Below, piece by piece: positions 1 to 7,808 of a DNA stretch of 64,000 nucleotides; position 1 is the first letter of the stretch; each line of letters starts with the position of its first letter. The translations under genes were made by a program, and so were the position numbers. Origin of the DNA: a virus; the IMG/VR virus record IMGVR_UViG_3300031788_000005, positions 1-64,000 of that record, one strand, 5' to 3'. A model generated the notes under the pieces. The model did not search any database. It saw only the letters and a list, made by a program, of their open reading frames with translations, and had not been told where the DNA came from.

Positions 1-348
1 CCGTGCTCACGGATTGTTCCAACGCATTACAGGTGAACCCATGCTCGTATTTTTACCCTGCATTCTTTGGATAAGACAGTTACCACCAGTTATCAGGTTA
101 ATTTAATTAGTCAATCTTTTATTTTTAAATTTTTCTTCTCGCGCCAATCGCGCAGCTTCAATTTTTTTATTTGCACTGTCCATATTTGGGTCAGGGTCGC
201 GCGGCAGTGTTATTTCGTCTCATATTTATTTACTTTTTATTTGGCGTTATTTGGCGGAATTAGAATAAAATTTGGCCTATTATTTAATTATTTTGCGCAT
301 TTATGGCGCATTTCGCGGAATTGGATTAAAAGCCTTATTTGCAGATAC
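1..348. other. mostly noncoding left edge
   Basis: Apart from one possible 26-residue reading frame (103-183, minus) I see no gene. The first 12 bases form a perfect CCGTG/CACGG hairpin, probably the end of an RNA cut by the window edge. Positions 240-330 are AT-rich with repeated GCGC-containing words. Confidence 0.4.
103..183 (-). CDS. possible 26-aa basic peptide
   Basis: An ATG-initiated frame rich in Lys, Arg, Glu and Ala, with helix-forming composition. It follows a gene-poor stretch and has no recognisable promoter next to its start. Function unknown; it could be chance. Confidence 0.3.
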   Translation of the reverse strand: MDSANKKIEAARLAREEKFKNKRLTN

Positions 349-525
349 TTACGGTTGCAATGTAATATTATCCAACCACAACTGCGGAAGCCCCATCGGC
401 CCATCAATCTCAATCCACAACTCAACCGAACTACCATCAGTGAAAGTAATTTTCCACATATTAATGGCGTTGGTGTCAATTGACTTAATTGTCTTTCCTT
501 CTATCGCCCATGTGTTTTTAGTCAT
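349..525 (-). CDS. small hypothetical protein (58 aa)
   Basis: Acidic, Trp-containing protein of alternating polar and hydrophobic residues, probably a small beta fold. Its own leaderless-type promoter (TTGACT, 17 bp, TATATT, 6 nt to ATG) begins just after the stop of the upstream gene and fixes the start. Family not recognised. Confidence 0.75.
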   Translation of the reverse strand: MTKNTWAIEGKTIKSIDTNAINMWKITFTDGSSVELWIEIDGPMGLPQLWLDNITLQP

Positions 526-566
526 AAAAATAATATATCAAATTAATAAAACAAAGTCAAGAAATA

Positions 567-749
567 TTAGTCATCATCGCTCCATTGCTTCCCATGGCGG
601 AAACCTTCGTAATAGCCTTCAATAAAAGCAACCGTAAGTAATTTCGCGACTTCATCACCGTAATCCGCTCTGTTATAAGATTTTACTATTTCATCAGGGT
701 TATTAGGATGAATAACAACGTATTTATTACCGATGATTTTGAATTTCAT
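567..749 (-). CDS. small hypothetical protein (60 aa)
   Basis: Last gene of a three-gene set with 757-912 and 917-1063. The ATG at 749 is chosen over an upstream in-frame start because it lies just after the preceding stop. The N-terminal half looks beta-rich; the C-terminus has an EGYYEGF helix and an acidic end. Function unknown. Confidence 0.65.
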   Translation of the reverse strand: MKFKIIGNKYVVIHPNNPDEIVKSYNRADYGDEVAKLLTVAFIEGYYEGFRHGKQWSDDD

Positions 750-756
750 ATTATTT

Positions 757-912
757 TTATTTATCCCTTGGTGTGATAATCGCCGTGAACATTGATATAA
801 GACCATTGATACCAAATAAAATAGCCGTAATATCCCATTTTAAAACAGTCAATTGACACGCCAAAATAAAGGAAAGTAAGGCGATAATAGTATAGTATTG
901 GTGAGATTTCAT
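757..912 (-). CDS. two-helix membrane peptide (51 aa)
   Basis: Two hydrophobic segments of about 17-20 residues separated by a short KWD turn predict a small helical-hairpin inner-membrane protein. The start at 912 sits 4 bp after the stop of the pilin-like gene, so the two are co-expressed. Its role is unknown; phage membrane hairpins include holin-like and superinfection-exclusion proteins. Confidence 0.6.
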   Translation of the reverse strand: MKSHQYYTIIALLSFILACQLTVLKWDITAILFGINGLISMFTAIITPRDK

Positions 913-916
913 GTTA

Positions 917-1063
917 TTACCAGTATTTAGCCAGAAAATGGAGTCCAACGTATATCATACAACCACCGAGAATGCATCCAAATACCAAAGAAATTGCCAT
1001 CATTAATTCAATTATTGTATAAGCTTTATTTTTCATGTTATTTTTTTGATTTTTTGTTTTCAT
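917..1063 (-). CDS. mini prepilin-like membrane peptide (48 aa)
   Basis: A 14-residue Lys/Asn-rich leader is followed by YTIIELMMAISLVFG and a hydrophobic helix. This has the layout of a type IV prepilin N-terminus: basic leader, aromatic residue at +1, Glu at +5, then the helix. The usual Gly at -1 is Ala and the globular pilin domain is missing. The start follows a promoter-like TTGCTA, 17 bp, TAAGGT with 8 nt to ATG. Mimicry of pilins is my inference; it may be only a small membrane peptide. Confidence 0.55.
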   Translation of the reverse strand: MKTKNQKNNMKNKAYTIIELMMAISLVFGCILGGCMIYVGLHFLAKYW

Positions 1064-1559
1064 CTGCGCCAACCTTATCACAGGGAACAACAGATAGCAA
1101 GGATTATTTGGATTTATTTTTAATTCAAACAGGTGTTTTAATTTTATTATTATTTAATTAAATATATTTTGCATACGGCCAGAAAAAATTTTAAAACAAA
1201 TTAAAACCATCTTATTTATATCTCTGTTGTCTCTCTCTATATGAACATCTACAAAAATATCCACAAATTACAACACACAATTAAATATAAATCATTCAAA
1301 ATCAACCACTTAAGTCTCTTTTTTTAATCTACGTTTTTACCTGTGTCTACCACGTTGTTATTCATCATAAATCAAAGCCTCTTAAATCGAAGAATAGAGC
1401 GTTTTTAGGCTATCTAGCGGGTATATTGGCAACAGTGTTATAATCTATGTCGTAAGCAGTGTTTTTGTGCCTTGGGAATATACCCCAAGACGCGGTTTGA
1501 TTTCTTTTGAGTTATCTAGGAACCAAATTACCTACTGAAAATTTAGGTAATTTACTCAT
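1064..1559. other. gene-free AT-rich stretch
   Basis: No convincing reading frame on either strand. It holds long A/T runs, a plus-strand extended -10 motif (TGTTATAAT near 1438), a CTTGGG/CCCAAG hairpin near 1480 and the terminator-like hairpin at 1525-1553. It could contain an untyped RNA. Confidence 0.35.
1525..1553 (-). terminator. terminator-like hairpin
   Basis: Perfect 10-bp inverted repeat (AAATTACCTA and its complement) with a 9-nt loop, just downstream of the stop of the gene at 1560-1799. It is AT-rich with no clean U-tract, so it may act as a 3'-end stabiliser instead. Confidence 0.45.
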
Positions 1560-1799
1560 TTAATTATATTTTGGGTGTCTGCTGGCACAGATTTGGTTGC
1601 CCATACCATCAGAAAAGTAGTTTTCAAAACCCATTGATTCCCATCTATCCATACAAGTCATCCTTACTTGTAACTGTCCCTTATGCAAACGAGCACGATT
1701 GTAACGATGGCCATTGGTATAAAATCCCGCTTGCTGGCTATTTAATTCCCGCACTAAACGCCGCAAGACGGTAGGATGATTGGGTTCTAGGAGTTTCAT
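1560..1799 (-). CDS. hypothetical protein (79 aa)
   Basis: Basic, polar protein with an Arg-rich centre. Leaderless-type promoter TTGACT, 17 bp, TATTGT, 6 nt to ATG. Monocistronic, with a terminator-like hairpin behind it. Family not recognised. Confidence 0.7.
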   Translation of the reverse strand: MKLLEPNHPTVLRRLVRELNSQQAGFYTNGHRYNRARLHKGQLQVRMTCMDRWESMGFENYFSDGMGNQICASRHPKYN

Positions 1800-1896
1800 G
1801 AAAATACAATAGCAAATTATTAATTAAAAGTCAAGTCCAAGAATGAATTTTTGCCAACATTTCGGGGATATGATTCTTCAAAGTCAACAATAAAAA

Positions 1897-2115
1897 TCAT
1901 CCCACCGCTAAATAAGTTTTATGAAAGTTATAATCATCCATAACCCCTTTATCCCCACTTGGATGTGTAATAATCCAATCACCTTTATAGACCTCAAGAG
2001 CGTTGAAAAATGCTAATTGAGGATATTTCGGATGTTGTTCTAATCCCTTAATTTTATGCGGCCAGCCCTTCCATTGAACGGCGGTCACGGATTTTTGTCG
2101 AAGAATATATTTCAT
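1897..2115 (-). CDS. small phage protein with GDWI motif (72 aa)
   Basis: Starts at the ATG (2115), not the upstream TTG. The pattern, a Q-K-S-V-T-A-V-Q-W strand near the start, then GDWIITHPSG and a C-terminal F-x-K-T-Y, matches a widespread family of short phage proteins of unknown function. Third gene of an operon starting at 2466; the start lies 2 bp after the previous stop. Confidence 0.7.
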   Translation of the reverse strand: MKYILRQKSVTAVQWKGWPHKIKGLEQHPKYPQLAFFNALEVYKGDWIITHPSGDKGVMDDYNFHKTYLAVG

Positions 2116-2117
2116 GA

Positions 2118-2288
2118 TTAACAAGCCATTGCTGTGTCAATTCCGGCGATATTACCGTTGACTACCACGAATTTGTTATTGGGGATGTTATTATCCACCC
2201 ATTGCATCAACTGGTTTTCATTATCGAACTGCTTAACGTGCAAGTCGTTAGAGTCGTCTTGGTAAATTAGGACAAATGGTTTATTCAT
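2118..2288 (-). CDS. small hypothetical protein (56 aa)
   Basis: Acidic N-terminal half and beta-type C-terminal half. Its ATG overlaps the last 8 nt of the preceding gene (2281-2466), and its TAA lies just before the next start. Function unknown. Confidence 0.6.
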   Translation of the reverse strand: MNKPFVLIYQDDSNDLHVKQFDNENQLMQWVDNNIPNNKFVVVNGNIAGIDTAMAC

Positions 2289-2466
2289 ATACAAACATTT
2301 TCAGGATGTCTTCCAAAATTGAGTTTTTAGTAGGACGACCATCTATATCTTCTCCACCCGTAAGATATCTGTCGAACTGTCCGCCTTCATTATACCAAGC
2401 CGCGAATTTCTGCCTCTCTAAGACGGTGAGGATTTTTTCGGCTAATTGTTTTTGTTGTGCTGTCAT
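2281..2466 (-). CDS. small hypothetical protein (61 aa)
   Basis: Mostly helical and charged. First gene of the operon 2466-1897, preceded by a leaderless-type promoter (TTGACT, 17 bp, TACTCT, 6 nt to ATG). No family recognised. Confidence 0.7.
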   Translation of the reverse strand: MTAQQKQLAEKILTVLERQKFAAWYNEGGQFDRYLTGGEDIDGRPTKNSILEDILKMFVYE

Positions 2467-2501
2467 ATTTAAAGAGTATCAATAATTAAATTAAAAGTCA
2501 A

Positions 2502-2831
2502 TCAAATTTTCGTAAATTTAAAATAGACTACTCCCTTGTGAGTCTTTAAAAAATCATGAATTAATGTATCTAATTCGTCAGTAAAAAAGACGTTATGGTA
2601 ACTAATAATCCCTTCAATCCACCAATACCAAACCTCCTCAAGATAGGATAGACCGCACTTAGTAAACCCTTCTTCCTCATTTCTAATGACTTCCAAAGTA
2701 TAATTGGCGAATTCATCTTTTACACCAAGTTTTCTAAGAGTATACTTGCAAAAATGAATATTACAATATTCTGCCGCTACCCACCGATGCCAGAGAGGAT
2801 TAAATTTGAGAGTTAGAGTTAATTTATTCAT
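2502..2831 (-). CDS. hypothetical protein (109 aa)
   Basis: Aromatic-rich protein with several Trp, Tyr and Cys and a predicted helix-strand mix. Leaderless-type promoter TTGACT, 17 bp, TAAGGT, 6 nt to ATG. The stop overlaps the next promoter's -35. Function unknown. Confidence 0.75.
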   Translation of the reverse strand: MNKLTLTLKFNPLWHRWVAAEYCNIHFCKYTLRKLGVKDEFANYTLEVIRNEEEGFTKCGLSYLEEVWYWWIEGIISYHNVFFTDELDTLIHDFLKTHKGVVYFKFTKI

Positions 2832-2843
2832 GTGAGTACCTTA

Positions 2844-2891
2844 TCAGCAACAAACAACAAAGTCAATTGGAGTGGTAGTTTTTTTAATCAT
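2844..2891 (-). CDS. possible 15-aa peptide
   Basis: Short ATG frame lying across the promoter of the next gene. It is listed because it has one of the few clear Shine-Dalgarno-like sequences in the window (AAGGTGA, 6 nt upstream). It may be only a leader. Confidence 0.25.
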   Translation of the reverse strand: MIKKTTTPIDFVVCC

Positions 2892-2902
2892 ATATTCACC
2901 TT

Positions 2903-2986
2903 TTATGATTGAAACCAAAGAACCAGCAAATGTAAAACAACAGCAAATATCACAGCAATAGCAAATACTATAATAACAGTAGCCAT
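2903..2986 (-). CDS. single-pass membrane peptide (27 aa)
   Basis: Almost entirely hydrophobic, with one transmembrane helix and no charged N-terminal extension. The start lies 3 bp after the stop of the gene at 2990-3274, so it is co-transcribed. Role unknown. Confidence 0.5.
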   Translation of the reverse strand: MATVIIVFAIAVIFAVVLHLLVLWFQS

Positions 2987-2989
2987 ATA

Positions 2990-3274
2990 TCAGTTTTTAA
3001 AGTACCTCTCTGCGCGTTCCTTCATCGAAGACAAGACTGGAACGACATCTTGCGGGATTTTCTTTTTACAAATATGAGTTTGTAATGTCCTACCGAGAGC
3101 AATGGACAAACCCATCTCCTTGTCAAATTTGTCTCCAGATTTTCGGTTTACAAAACTCCAGCCAATGCGATAACGGTCTTGGGGGTCTTTAACGGCAATT
3201 ACCACACCACGCAGTTGACCGCGCCGTTTACCGCGAGTTTCTTTTACGTATTGAATTAGAGGATTATTATTCAT
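2990..3274 (-). CDS. basic hypothetical protein (94 aa)
   Basis: Lys/Arg-rich, starting with a helical segment and a GKRRGQLRG stretch, which suggests nucleic-acid binding by composition only. Preceded by the promoter annotated at 3281-3309. Followed after 3 nt by a membrane peptide. Confidence 0.7.
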   Translation of the reverse strand: MNNNPLIQYVKETRGKRRGQLRGVVIAVKDPQDRYRIGWSFVNRKSGDKFDKEMGLSIALGRTLQTHICKKKIPQDVVPVLSSMKERAERYFKN

Positions 3275-3280
3275 ATTGCA

Positions 3281-3309
3281 AATATATCAGGGATGGATTG
3301 AAAAGTCAA
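3281..3309 (-). promoter_or_regulatory. representative leaderless-type promoter
   Basis: -35 TTGACT at 3309-3304, a 17-bp spacer ending TGA, -10 TATATT at 3286-3281, then only 6 nt to the ATG at 3274. The spacer end makes an extended -10 (TGn). The expected transcription start falls on or beside the start codon. The same arrangement recurs before most transcription units here. Confidence 0.85.
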
Positions 3310-3548
3310 GAAAGAAACTCAACTTCACAACCGCCGTTCATTTCAGCCAGCGCCCATTCAATTTCGTAATCACTAGGGGTAAATCCATAATGGTTTGTGG
3401 CCAAATTCTTTATGAGATTAAAACAGTAATCGCGATTACCTTTACCCATGCGCCACATGGTCTTAACGAATCCGCCCTCGAAATCATTTCGGAAAACATT
3501 TGTCTTGATTTTATAGACGTTTTTAAGATGTTAAGTGTCGTTATTCAT
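3306..3548 (-). pseudogene. small gene interrupted by TAA at codon 6
   Basis: From the ATG at 3548 the frame reads MNNDT, then TAA (3533-3531), then 74 further codons of ordinary coding character to a TGA at 3306. The downstream part contains KTNVFRNDFEGGF and an acidic C-terminus. Internal starts exist at 3458 and 3449. Nonsense mutation, readthrough or an unrecognised start are all possible. Family unknown. Confidence 0.5.
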
Positions 3549-3552
3549 TTTT

Positions 3553-3738
3553 TTATTGATTTTTAGTCTGCCACAGGGGAATCCATTGTTTAGATTCGAC
3601 CAACTGGAATTTTTCCTTACAGTGATAACATTCCATTATGTCACCAATTTTAATTTCTTTATTAGGGAGATTTTTCCAGCTTTCAACGCAACAGCGAAAG
3701 ACGCCAGCGGTAGTAATTGTTGTATCGTTAAGTTTCAT
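3553..3738 (-). CDS. small zinc-ribbon-like protein (61 aa)
   Basis: A CxxC pair (ECYHCKEKF) in the C-terminal half and a CC pair earlier suggest a metal-binding mini-domain. The start at 3738 overlaps the previous stop as ATGA, so translation is coupled. Function unknown. Confidence 0.65.
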   Translation of the reverse strand: MKLNDTTITTAGVFRCCVESWKNLPNKEIKIGDIMECYHCKEKFQLVESKQWIPLWQTKNQ

Positions 3739-3938
3739 ACTTGCGCCAGCCGCGTCCATTCATCCATCACAAATTGAAGTTCCTTAAATGTAAGACTTGA
3801 ATTTGTTTCACCCAATGTCAAAACAGGTTCAAACCCTGTTCCGTTATGCTCATTTGCAACGTAGCCAATTTTCCATGCACCACTGTTAATTTCCAGACAC
3901 TGGCCACGAGCATTCCATTCACAATTAATATTATTCAT
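3735..3938 (-). CDS. small hypothetical protein (67 aa)
   Basis: The start at 3938 is set by a leaderless-type promoter (TTGACT, 17 bp, TATTAT, 7 nt to ATG); an upstream in-frame ATG would lie inside that promoter. Beta-rich with a C-terminal helix. Coupled to the next gene by ATGA. Confidence 0.7.
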   Translation of the reverse strand: MNNINCEWNARGQCLEINSGAWKIGYVANEHNGTGFEPVLTLGETNSSLTFKELQFVMDEWTRLAQV

Positions 3939-3970
3939 ATAAAAGATAATATCAAAGCCGGTCATTAAAG

Positions 3971-4324
3971 TCAAGAATTATGTTTTAAATATTCACCACA
4001 CTTAGTAATGTGATATTGTGCGATTGCAAGCCAACGTTTTACCAAATCTGGATGATTGCTAACTAGCTTCTTAAAGTCCTGACTGTAAACATTTAGTTGG
4101 CTAACACTATTACCGCTATGAAGATAAATGGTGTCATCGTCAGCATGGCGCGAGGGTTGAACCTTAATATAGTTAGAATAGCTTCCAATTGGTACAGAGA
4201 CTTCTTTTCTCTCGTATTGTGCCCCATAAATACCCTTTAAGATTGCCTCGCCAAATGCCTTGGGGTCTTTTTCAAACTCGCCCATGGCATCATTGTGAAT
4301 TGTGATTGTAGTTAAGAATCCCAT
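3971..4324 (-). CDS. hypothetical protein (117 aa)
   Basis: Begins MGFLTTITIHNDAMGE, a hydrophobic strand then a helix, and has a charged middle. Leaderless-type promoter TTGACT, 17 bp, TATATT, 8 nt to ATG. Single-gene unit whose TGA overlaps the next -35. The family is a generic phage hypothetical. Confidence 0.7.
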   Translation of the reverse strand: MGFLTTITIHNDAMGEFEKDPKAFGEAILKGIYGAQYERKEVSVPIGSYSNYIKVQPSRHADDDTIYLHSGNSVSQLNVYSQDFKKLVSNHPDLVKRWLAIAQYHITKCGEYLKHNS

Positions 4325-4364
4325 GTGTTATTAATATATAAAATTAAAACAAAGAAGTCAACAA

Positions 4365-4625
4365 TTATTCCGGTAAATAACTCCAACCCCATTTTAGGTG
4401 ATGCTCTTTAAGTTCTTCTTTTGTGTTGTGAAGTGTCGAAATGATACAAGTCATTCCACCAGCGGAGGGTTCAAAACACTCTTTCCAACTGGGATATGCA
4501 CGTTCAAGGTCATGCAATTGACCACGCAACTCTACCAACCCCCAACGAATTTCCTCAATCAAAATCGATGGCGGCTTGGTTAAGTCTGTCTTATAAATTG
4601 GTTTATGAGTAAGGTTAGGAGACAT
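4365..4625 (-). CDS. hypothetical protein (86 aa)
   Basis: Second gene of a pair with 4630-4926, 4 bp behind its stop, with no Shine-Dalgarno. Helical, with leucine-rich and Glu/Lys-rich C-terminal stretches. Function unknown. Confidence 0.65.
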   Translation of the reverse strand: MSPNLTHKPIYKTDLTKPPSILIEEIRWGLVELRGQLHDLERAYPSWKECFEPSAGGMTCIISTLHNTKEELKEHHLKWGWSYLPE

Positions 4626-4629
4626 AATT

Positions 4630-4926
4630 TTATTTTAATTGGTTATAAGCTTCCCGCGCAATGTCGTTGCAAAACGCCCTAAATTTACTATTATGTTCCT
4701 GATACCAAGGTTTATTGAACATCGAGTTGTACCAATCCCACTGCCAGCCCTGATTGAAATTCAAACAAACACCTAAGATAACCGACTCAGGCAGGTGACT
4801 CGTTACCAGCACAAACTTATCTTCGGGATTGACTTTTGCCCACAACTTGGTATTTGGGTGGTCGAGAATAGCTTGCAGACCAGCTTTCTTGAATCCGGCT
4901 TCCAGTGTTTCAACTTGCGTTTTCAT
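4630..4926 (-). CDS. hypothetical protein (98 aa)
   Basis: Leaderless-type promoter (TTGACT, 16 bp, TATAGT, 6 nt to ATG). An N-terminal helix is followed by Trp-rich segments. First gene of a two-gene unit. Not recognised. Confidence 0.7.
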   Translation of the reverse strand: MKTQVETLEAGFKKAGLQAILDHPNTKLWAKVNPEDKFVLVTSHLPESVILGVCLNFNQGWQWDWYNSMFNKPWYQEHNSKFRAFCNDIAREAYNQLK

Positions 4927-4956
4927 ATCACTACTATATCACAAGACGCGGATTAG

Positions 4957-5376
4957 TCAAGACTTTTTCGCTGCCTTATACTTATCTACAAGTTTAATCA
5001 GGGTTTCAATCCTAAATGTCTGACATCCAACAACTACATCACCCGTCTTGGTATTAACAACCGCGCTGTACCTATCATTAAGTACTTGGGTAAAATACAT
5101 TTCGTTAAATGTTATGATGTGTTGGAGAAATTGTTCAAAACTAACCAAACCATCTACTATATTATCTATGCTACCACGAGATTGAATTCCATTATCATCC
5201 AAAAGCAAATATTTGTTATCACCTTCGCTTGGATATTCATTAACGGCGTCTTCAATTTTATCAAGCAACTGCCAATTACCGCCAGAAAAATATACCTTGA
5301 CTCCCGCGCCCTTGGCAAGAGTGAAGATGATTTTGCGCTGTTCTGGTGTGGCGATTGTTTTAAGTGTGTAGTCCAT
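4957..5376 (-). CDS. VGCQ-family paralogue 1 (139 aa)
   Basis: The C-terminus carries Y-S-A-x7-DVVVGCQTF followed by a helix, the signature also seen in three tandem genes at 9517-10820. The N-terminal region resembles theirs in layout only. It follows 5392-5679 in one operon. Multiplication of this family suggests a dose- or target-diversified early phage function, unknown in nature. Confidence 0.7.
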   Translation of the reverse strand: MDYTLKTIATPEQRKIIFTLAKGAGVKVYFSGGNWQLLDKIEDAVNEYPSEGDNKYLLLDDNGIQSRGSIDNIVDGLVSFEQFLQHIITFNEMYFTQVLNDRYSAVVNTKTGDVVVGCQTFRIETLIKLVDKYKAAKKS

Positions 5377-5391
5377 AAGTTTTAATAATTA

Positions 5392-5679
5392 TTATTCAGC
5401 CAACCATTCAGCCAGTTCGCGGATATTTTCAAAAACAAAAATCTCGCAACGTTCATCGTTCAATACATATTTTAAAATCTCTTCCGCCGTTTCACCCGAA
5501 CACCAGTGGTAAGTTCCATCACAAAATGCCACTTTAATATTGATGCCACTATTTACAATAGGAGACAAAATATATTTCTTTCCAATTGTCTTTGTCTGCA
5601 TGCCTACTAGAGACCAGTTTTTAATTTCGGGTAATTGGATGGTGGTTAGTTGGGGTGATTCTTTAATTAGTTGTTTCAT
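5392..5679 (-). CDS. hypothetical protein (95 aa), FVFE-EL-WL family
   Basis: Beta-rich, ending in F-V-F-E-N-x-R-E-L-A-E-W-L-A-E. The protein at 12058-12363 has the same ending and order of elements, so the two look paralogous. Leaderless-type promoter TTGACA, 17 bp, TATTAT, 8 nt to ATG. Function unknown. Confidence 0.7.
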   Translation of the reverse strand: MKQLIKESPQLTTIQLPEIKNWSLVGMQTKTIGKKYILSPIVNSGINIKVAFCDGTYHWCSGETAEEILKYVLNDERCEIFVFENIRELAEWLAE

Positions 5680-5712
5680 ATAAGATGATAATAGCAGATA
5701 GATTAATAAATG

Positions 5713-5862
5713 TCAATTAGAAATTTCCAAATAGATAAGATTCCCATCTTTCCACGTCTTGAATTGCGCCCCCTGACCTTGAAGCGCGGTAATGAGTTTG
5801 GCCAGCCAGACGTTTTGTTCGGTTGAGTTGATATTGAATTCCATTGGCTCGTTTTTATTCAT
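5713..5862 (-). CDS. small hypothetical protein (49 aa)
   Basis: Short gene bounded on both sides by leaderless-type promoters. Its own is TTGACA, 17 bp, TATTAT, 6 nt to ATG, and its TGA is part of the next -35. Compact helix followed by beta strands. Confidence 0.65.
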   Translation of the reverse strand: MNKNEPMEFNINSTEQNVWLAKLITALQGQGAQFKTWKDGNLIYLEISN

Positions 5863-5893
5863 GGGAAGATAATAGCAGAATAATTAATGATTG

Positions 5894-6133
5894 TCAACTC
5901 TTTCCCATCAAAGTTATCGGTTTTCCGGTGCTGGTATTAAGTTCCACCGAGCAAACTCCTAGTCCTAATTTTTTTATATTCAAACCCCATACTTTACCGC
6001 CAACAATGGCAGTTTGATTGTTTAGCAACAAAGCTTTAGCAATTGTCGTTGGGACGCGAATCTTTTCTCCAACAACCAACTTGTTGATTTCGTTTAAAGT
6101 ATTTTTATATTGATTATGTAGGGCATTAGTCAT
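5894..6133 (-). CDS. hypothetical protein (79 aa)
   Basis: The start at 6133 lies 7 nt after the -10 TAATAT of a leaderless-type promoter (TTGACT, 17 bp). A helical N-terminus is followed by a beta-rich half (KIRVPTTIAKALL and AIVGGKVWGL). Unknown function. Confidence 0.7.
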   Translation of the reverse strand: MTNALHNQYKNTLNEINKLVVGEKIRVPTTIAKALLLNNQTAIVGGKVWGLNIKKLGLGVCSVELNTSTGKPITLMGKS

Positions 6134-6169
6134 ATTTAAGATATTATCAGCAATTAAATAAAAAGTCAA

Positions 6170-6904
6170 CTAAATACTAACAAGTGTTTCACGCATCCAA
6201 GCCATATTAATGGATTTTTTGACTCTAGCATCATCATTAGCCAACGGCAAAAGTTTCTTCGCTGGCACGGAAAATAAATAACTGCCATCCATAATAGTAT
6301 CTCTGTCGATTCCAAGTCTTTGTTTAACCCAGTTAAGTGTACCCTCAATACAATTTCCGGCACACCTAGAATCCTGCAAATTTACACGAGTAGAATTAAT
6401 TTCCCGCTCAAAAATTTTCTGGTGATATTGTTTTTCCAATTCCAATTTACGGGCATTTTTTTGTTTCTCCCAATTTTCCCGCAAATTAAATAGCATTCCC
6501 TTAACACCATTGAATAATACATCGTCAGAATTAAAATAAAAATTCTTTTTTGGATTAGATTTGCTTTGCAAAGAGACGCCCAAATTGTCAGCCGCAAAGA
6601 TAAAACCTTTGGGCGCAATTAAATGAAAATTTTCGACACCAATTTTGCCGACCAAAGCCGAACCATTATCAATAATCTCACCAAAGCTTTGGCAATAAGG
6701 AGAATATTCATATTTCGTGTATTGGCAACGACTTGAATATCTGCCACAATTATGGGTAAAATATCCTCCAATTGGTTTTATGGCATCATCTAAAGCCGCA
6801 GTTGGATTACGCCAATTTTTGATTCGAGGATAATTTTCTTGGCAAATTTCAAGAGTACGGTTTTTAATTTTTTGTCCTAATGGAATGCGGTATTTAAAAT
6901 TCAT
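6170..6904 (-). CDS. hypothetical protein with Cys clusters (244 aa)
   Basis: One of the larger unknowns. It has a Cys cluster around residues 55-75, a charged coiled-coil-like stretch near 150-180 and a second Cys pair near 180. The ATG at 6904 (not the TTG two codons upstream) follows TTGACT, 17 bp, TATATT by 6 nt. It ends with TAG directly abutting the next -35. No family recognised. Confidence 0.7.
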   Translation of the reverse strand: MNFKYRIPLGQKIKNRTLEICQENYPRIKNWRNPTAALDDAIKPIGGYFTHNCGRYSSRCQYTKYEYSPYCQSFGEIIDNGSALVGKIGVENFHLIAPKGFIFAADNLGVSLQSKSNPKKNFYFNSDDVLFNGVKGMLFNLRENWEKQKNARKLELEKQYHQKIFEREINSTRVNLQDSRCAGNCIEGTLNWVKQRLGIDRDTIMDGSYLFSVPAKKLLPLANDDARVKKSINMAWMRETLVSI

Positions 6905-6948
6905 ATGCAAAATATATCAGAGTATAATTAAAAAGTCAACTAAATATT

Positions 6949-7227
6949 TCAATCAGCATCTGCAATCAGGTGTTTTCTAAGGTTGATTTGCATCAGGCCA
7001 GACGGACGTTTGTCCACACTTTCTACTTGGTTAGGATGAAAACCAATACCCATTGTGCCGTGTCCAGAAGAACTTTCTCCCACGCGCAAATAAAATCGGT
7101 TATCATCATCTTCGGGAGCTTCCAACTGACCGTAGAAAGAGAAATGGATTCCATTGCTATCCGCGCAATCATCACCCGCGCGGACTTCAATGTATTGACC
7201 AACCAGAGGGGTTAATTTGTTTTTCAT
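6949..7227 (-). CDS. hypothetical protein (92 aa)
   Basis: Gly/Asp/Ser-rich, beta-type, with two adjacent acid patches. Leaderless-type promoter TTGACT, 16 bp, TATAGT, 6 nt to ATG. Monocistronic. Unknown. Confidence 0.7.
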   Translation of the reverse strand: MKNKLTPLVGQYIEVRAGDDCADSNGIHFSFYGQLEAPEDDDNRFYLRVGESSSGHGTMGIGFHPNQVESVDKRPSGLMQINLRKHLIADAD

Positions 7228-7257
7228 ATGAAGACTATAGCAGAATTAAAGGTAAAG

Positions 7258-7494
7258 TCAAGGCTTTACTCTCTTGCACCCATATTCTTCTTTGATTTGA
7301 TGATATCGTTCATGAGTAATACAATAAGCAGGTAAATCCACAAAACGCAATACACCAAGTCCCGCTTCATTCCGAACTAGATTCCAGATAAATAGCGTAT
7401 TTAAATTCGCGCCAATATCTTGATTGGTACGGAAGTAGTTATCCTCCACGTGCTTAATGAAATCGGGGTCTATGTTGCTATTTGTTGTAATCAT
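7258..7494 (-). CDS. hypothetical protein (78 aa)
   Basis: Mixed helix and strand. Coupled by an ATGA overlap to the upstream gene at 7491-7763. Function unknown. Confidence 0.65.
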   Translation of the reverse strand: MITTNSNIDPDFIKHVEDNYFRTNQDIGANLNTLFIWNLVRNEAGLGVLRFVDLPAYCITHERYHQIKEEYGCKRVKP

Positions 7495-7763
7495 ACATTT
7501 GTCTGGTTTTTATACCAAGTGGTTCCTTCCAACCAAGGTTTTGTCATTTCGACTAATTCGCTACGCTTAAACAGCCCAAATGATTCTTGCGTAGTTGAAT
7601 CAATTACCGAAGTCATTGCGAAACCCAATTTAGAACCATGGTCTTTCTGCTTGTTCGCGAACTCTTCCACGCCAGCAATCGCCGCTTTAATTACTTGATG
7701 AAAGAATTGCGGGTCTTTTTTGCATTGACTAGCGACCAGAGATAGAATGATTTTTTCGTCCAT
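7491..7763 (-). CDS. hypothetical helical protein (90 aa)
   Basis: Predominantly helical. Promoter TTGACT, 17 bp, TAGGGT, 8 nt to ATG. First gene of a pair. Not recognised. Confidence 0.7.
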   Translation of the reverse strand: MDEKIILSLVASQCKKDPQFFHQVIKAAIAGVEEFANKQKDHGSKLGFAMTSVIDSTTQESFGLFKRSELVEMTKPWLEGTTWYKNQTNV

Positions 7764-7808
7764 ATATTAATACCCTAACAGACTAATGCAAATGAGTCAA
7801 GTAAATTA

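Noticed and set aside
67-625. Long plus-strand reading frames at the left edge
   Set aside because: They are rich in Phe, Arg and Ser from AT-rich antisense sequence, lack promoters and overlap a minus gene that has one.
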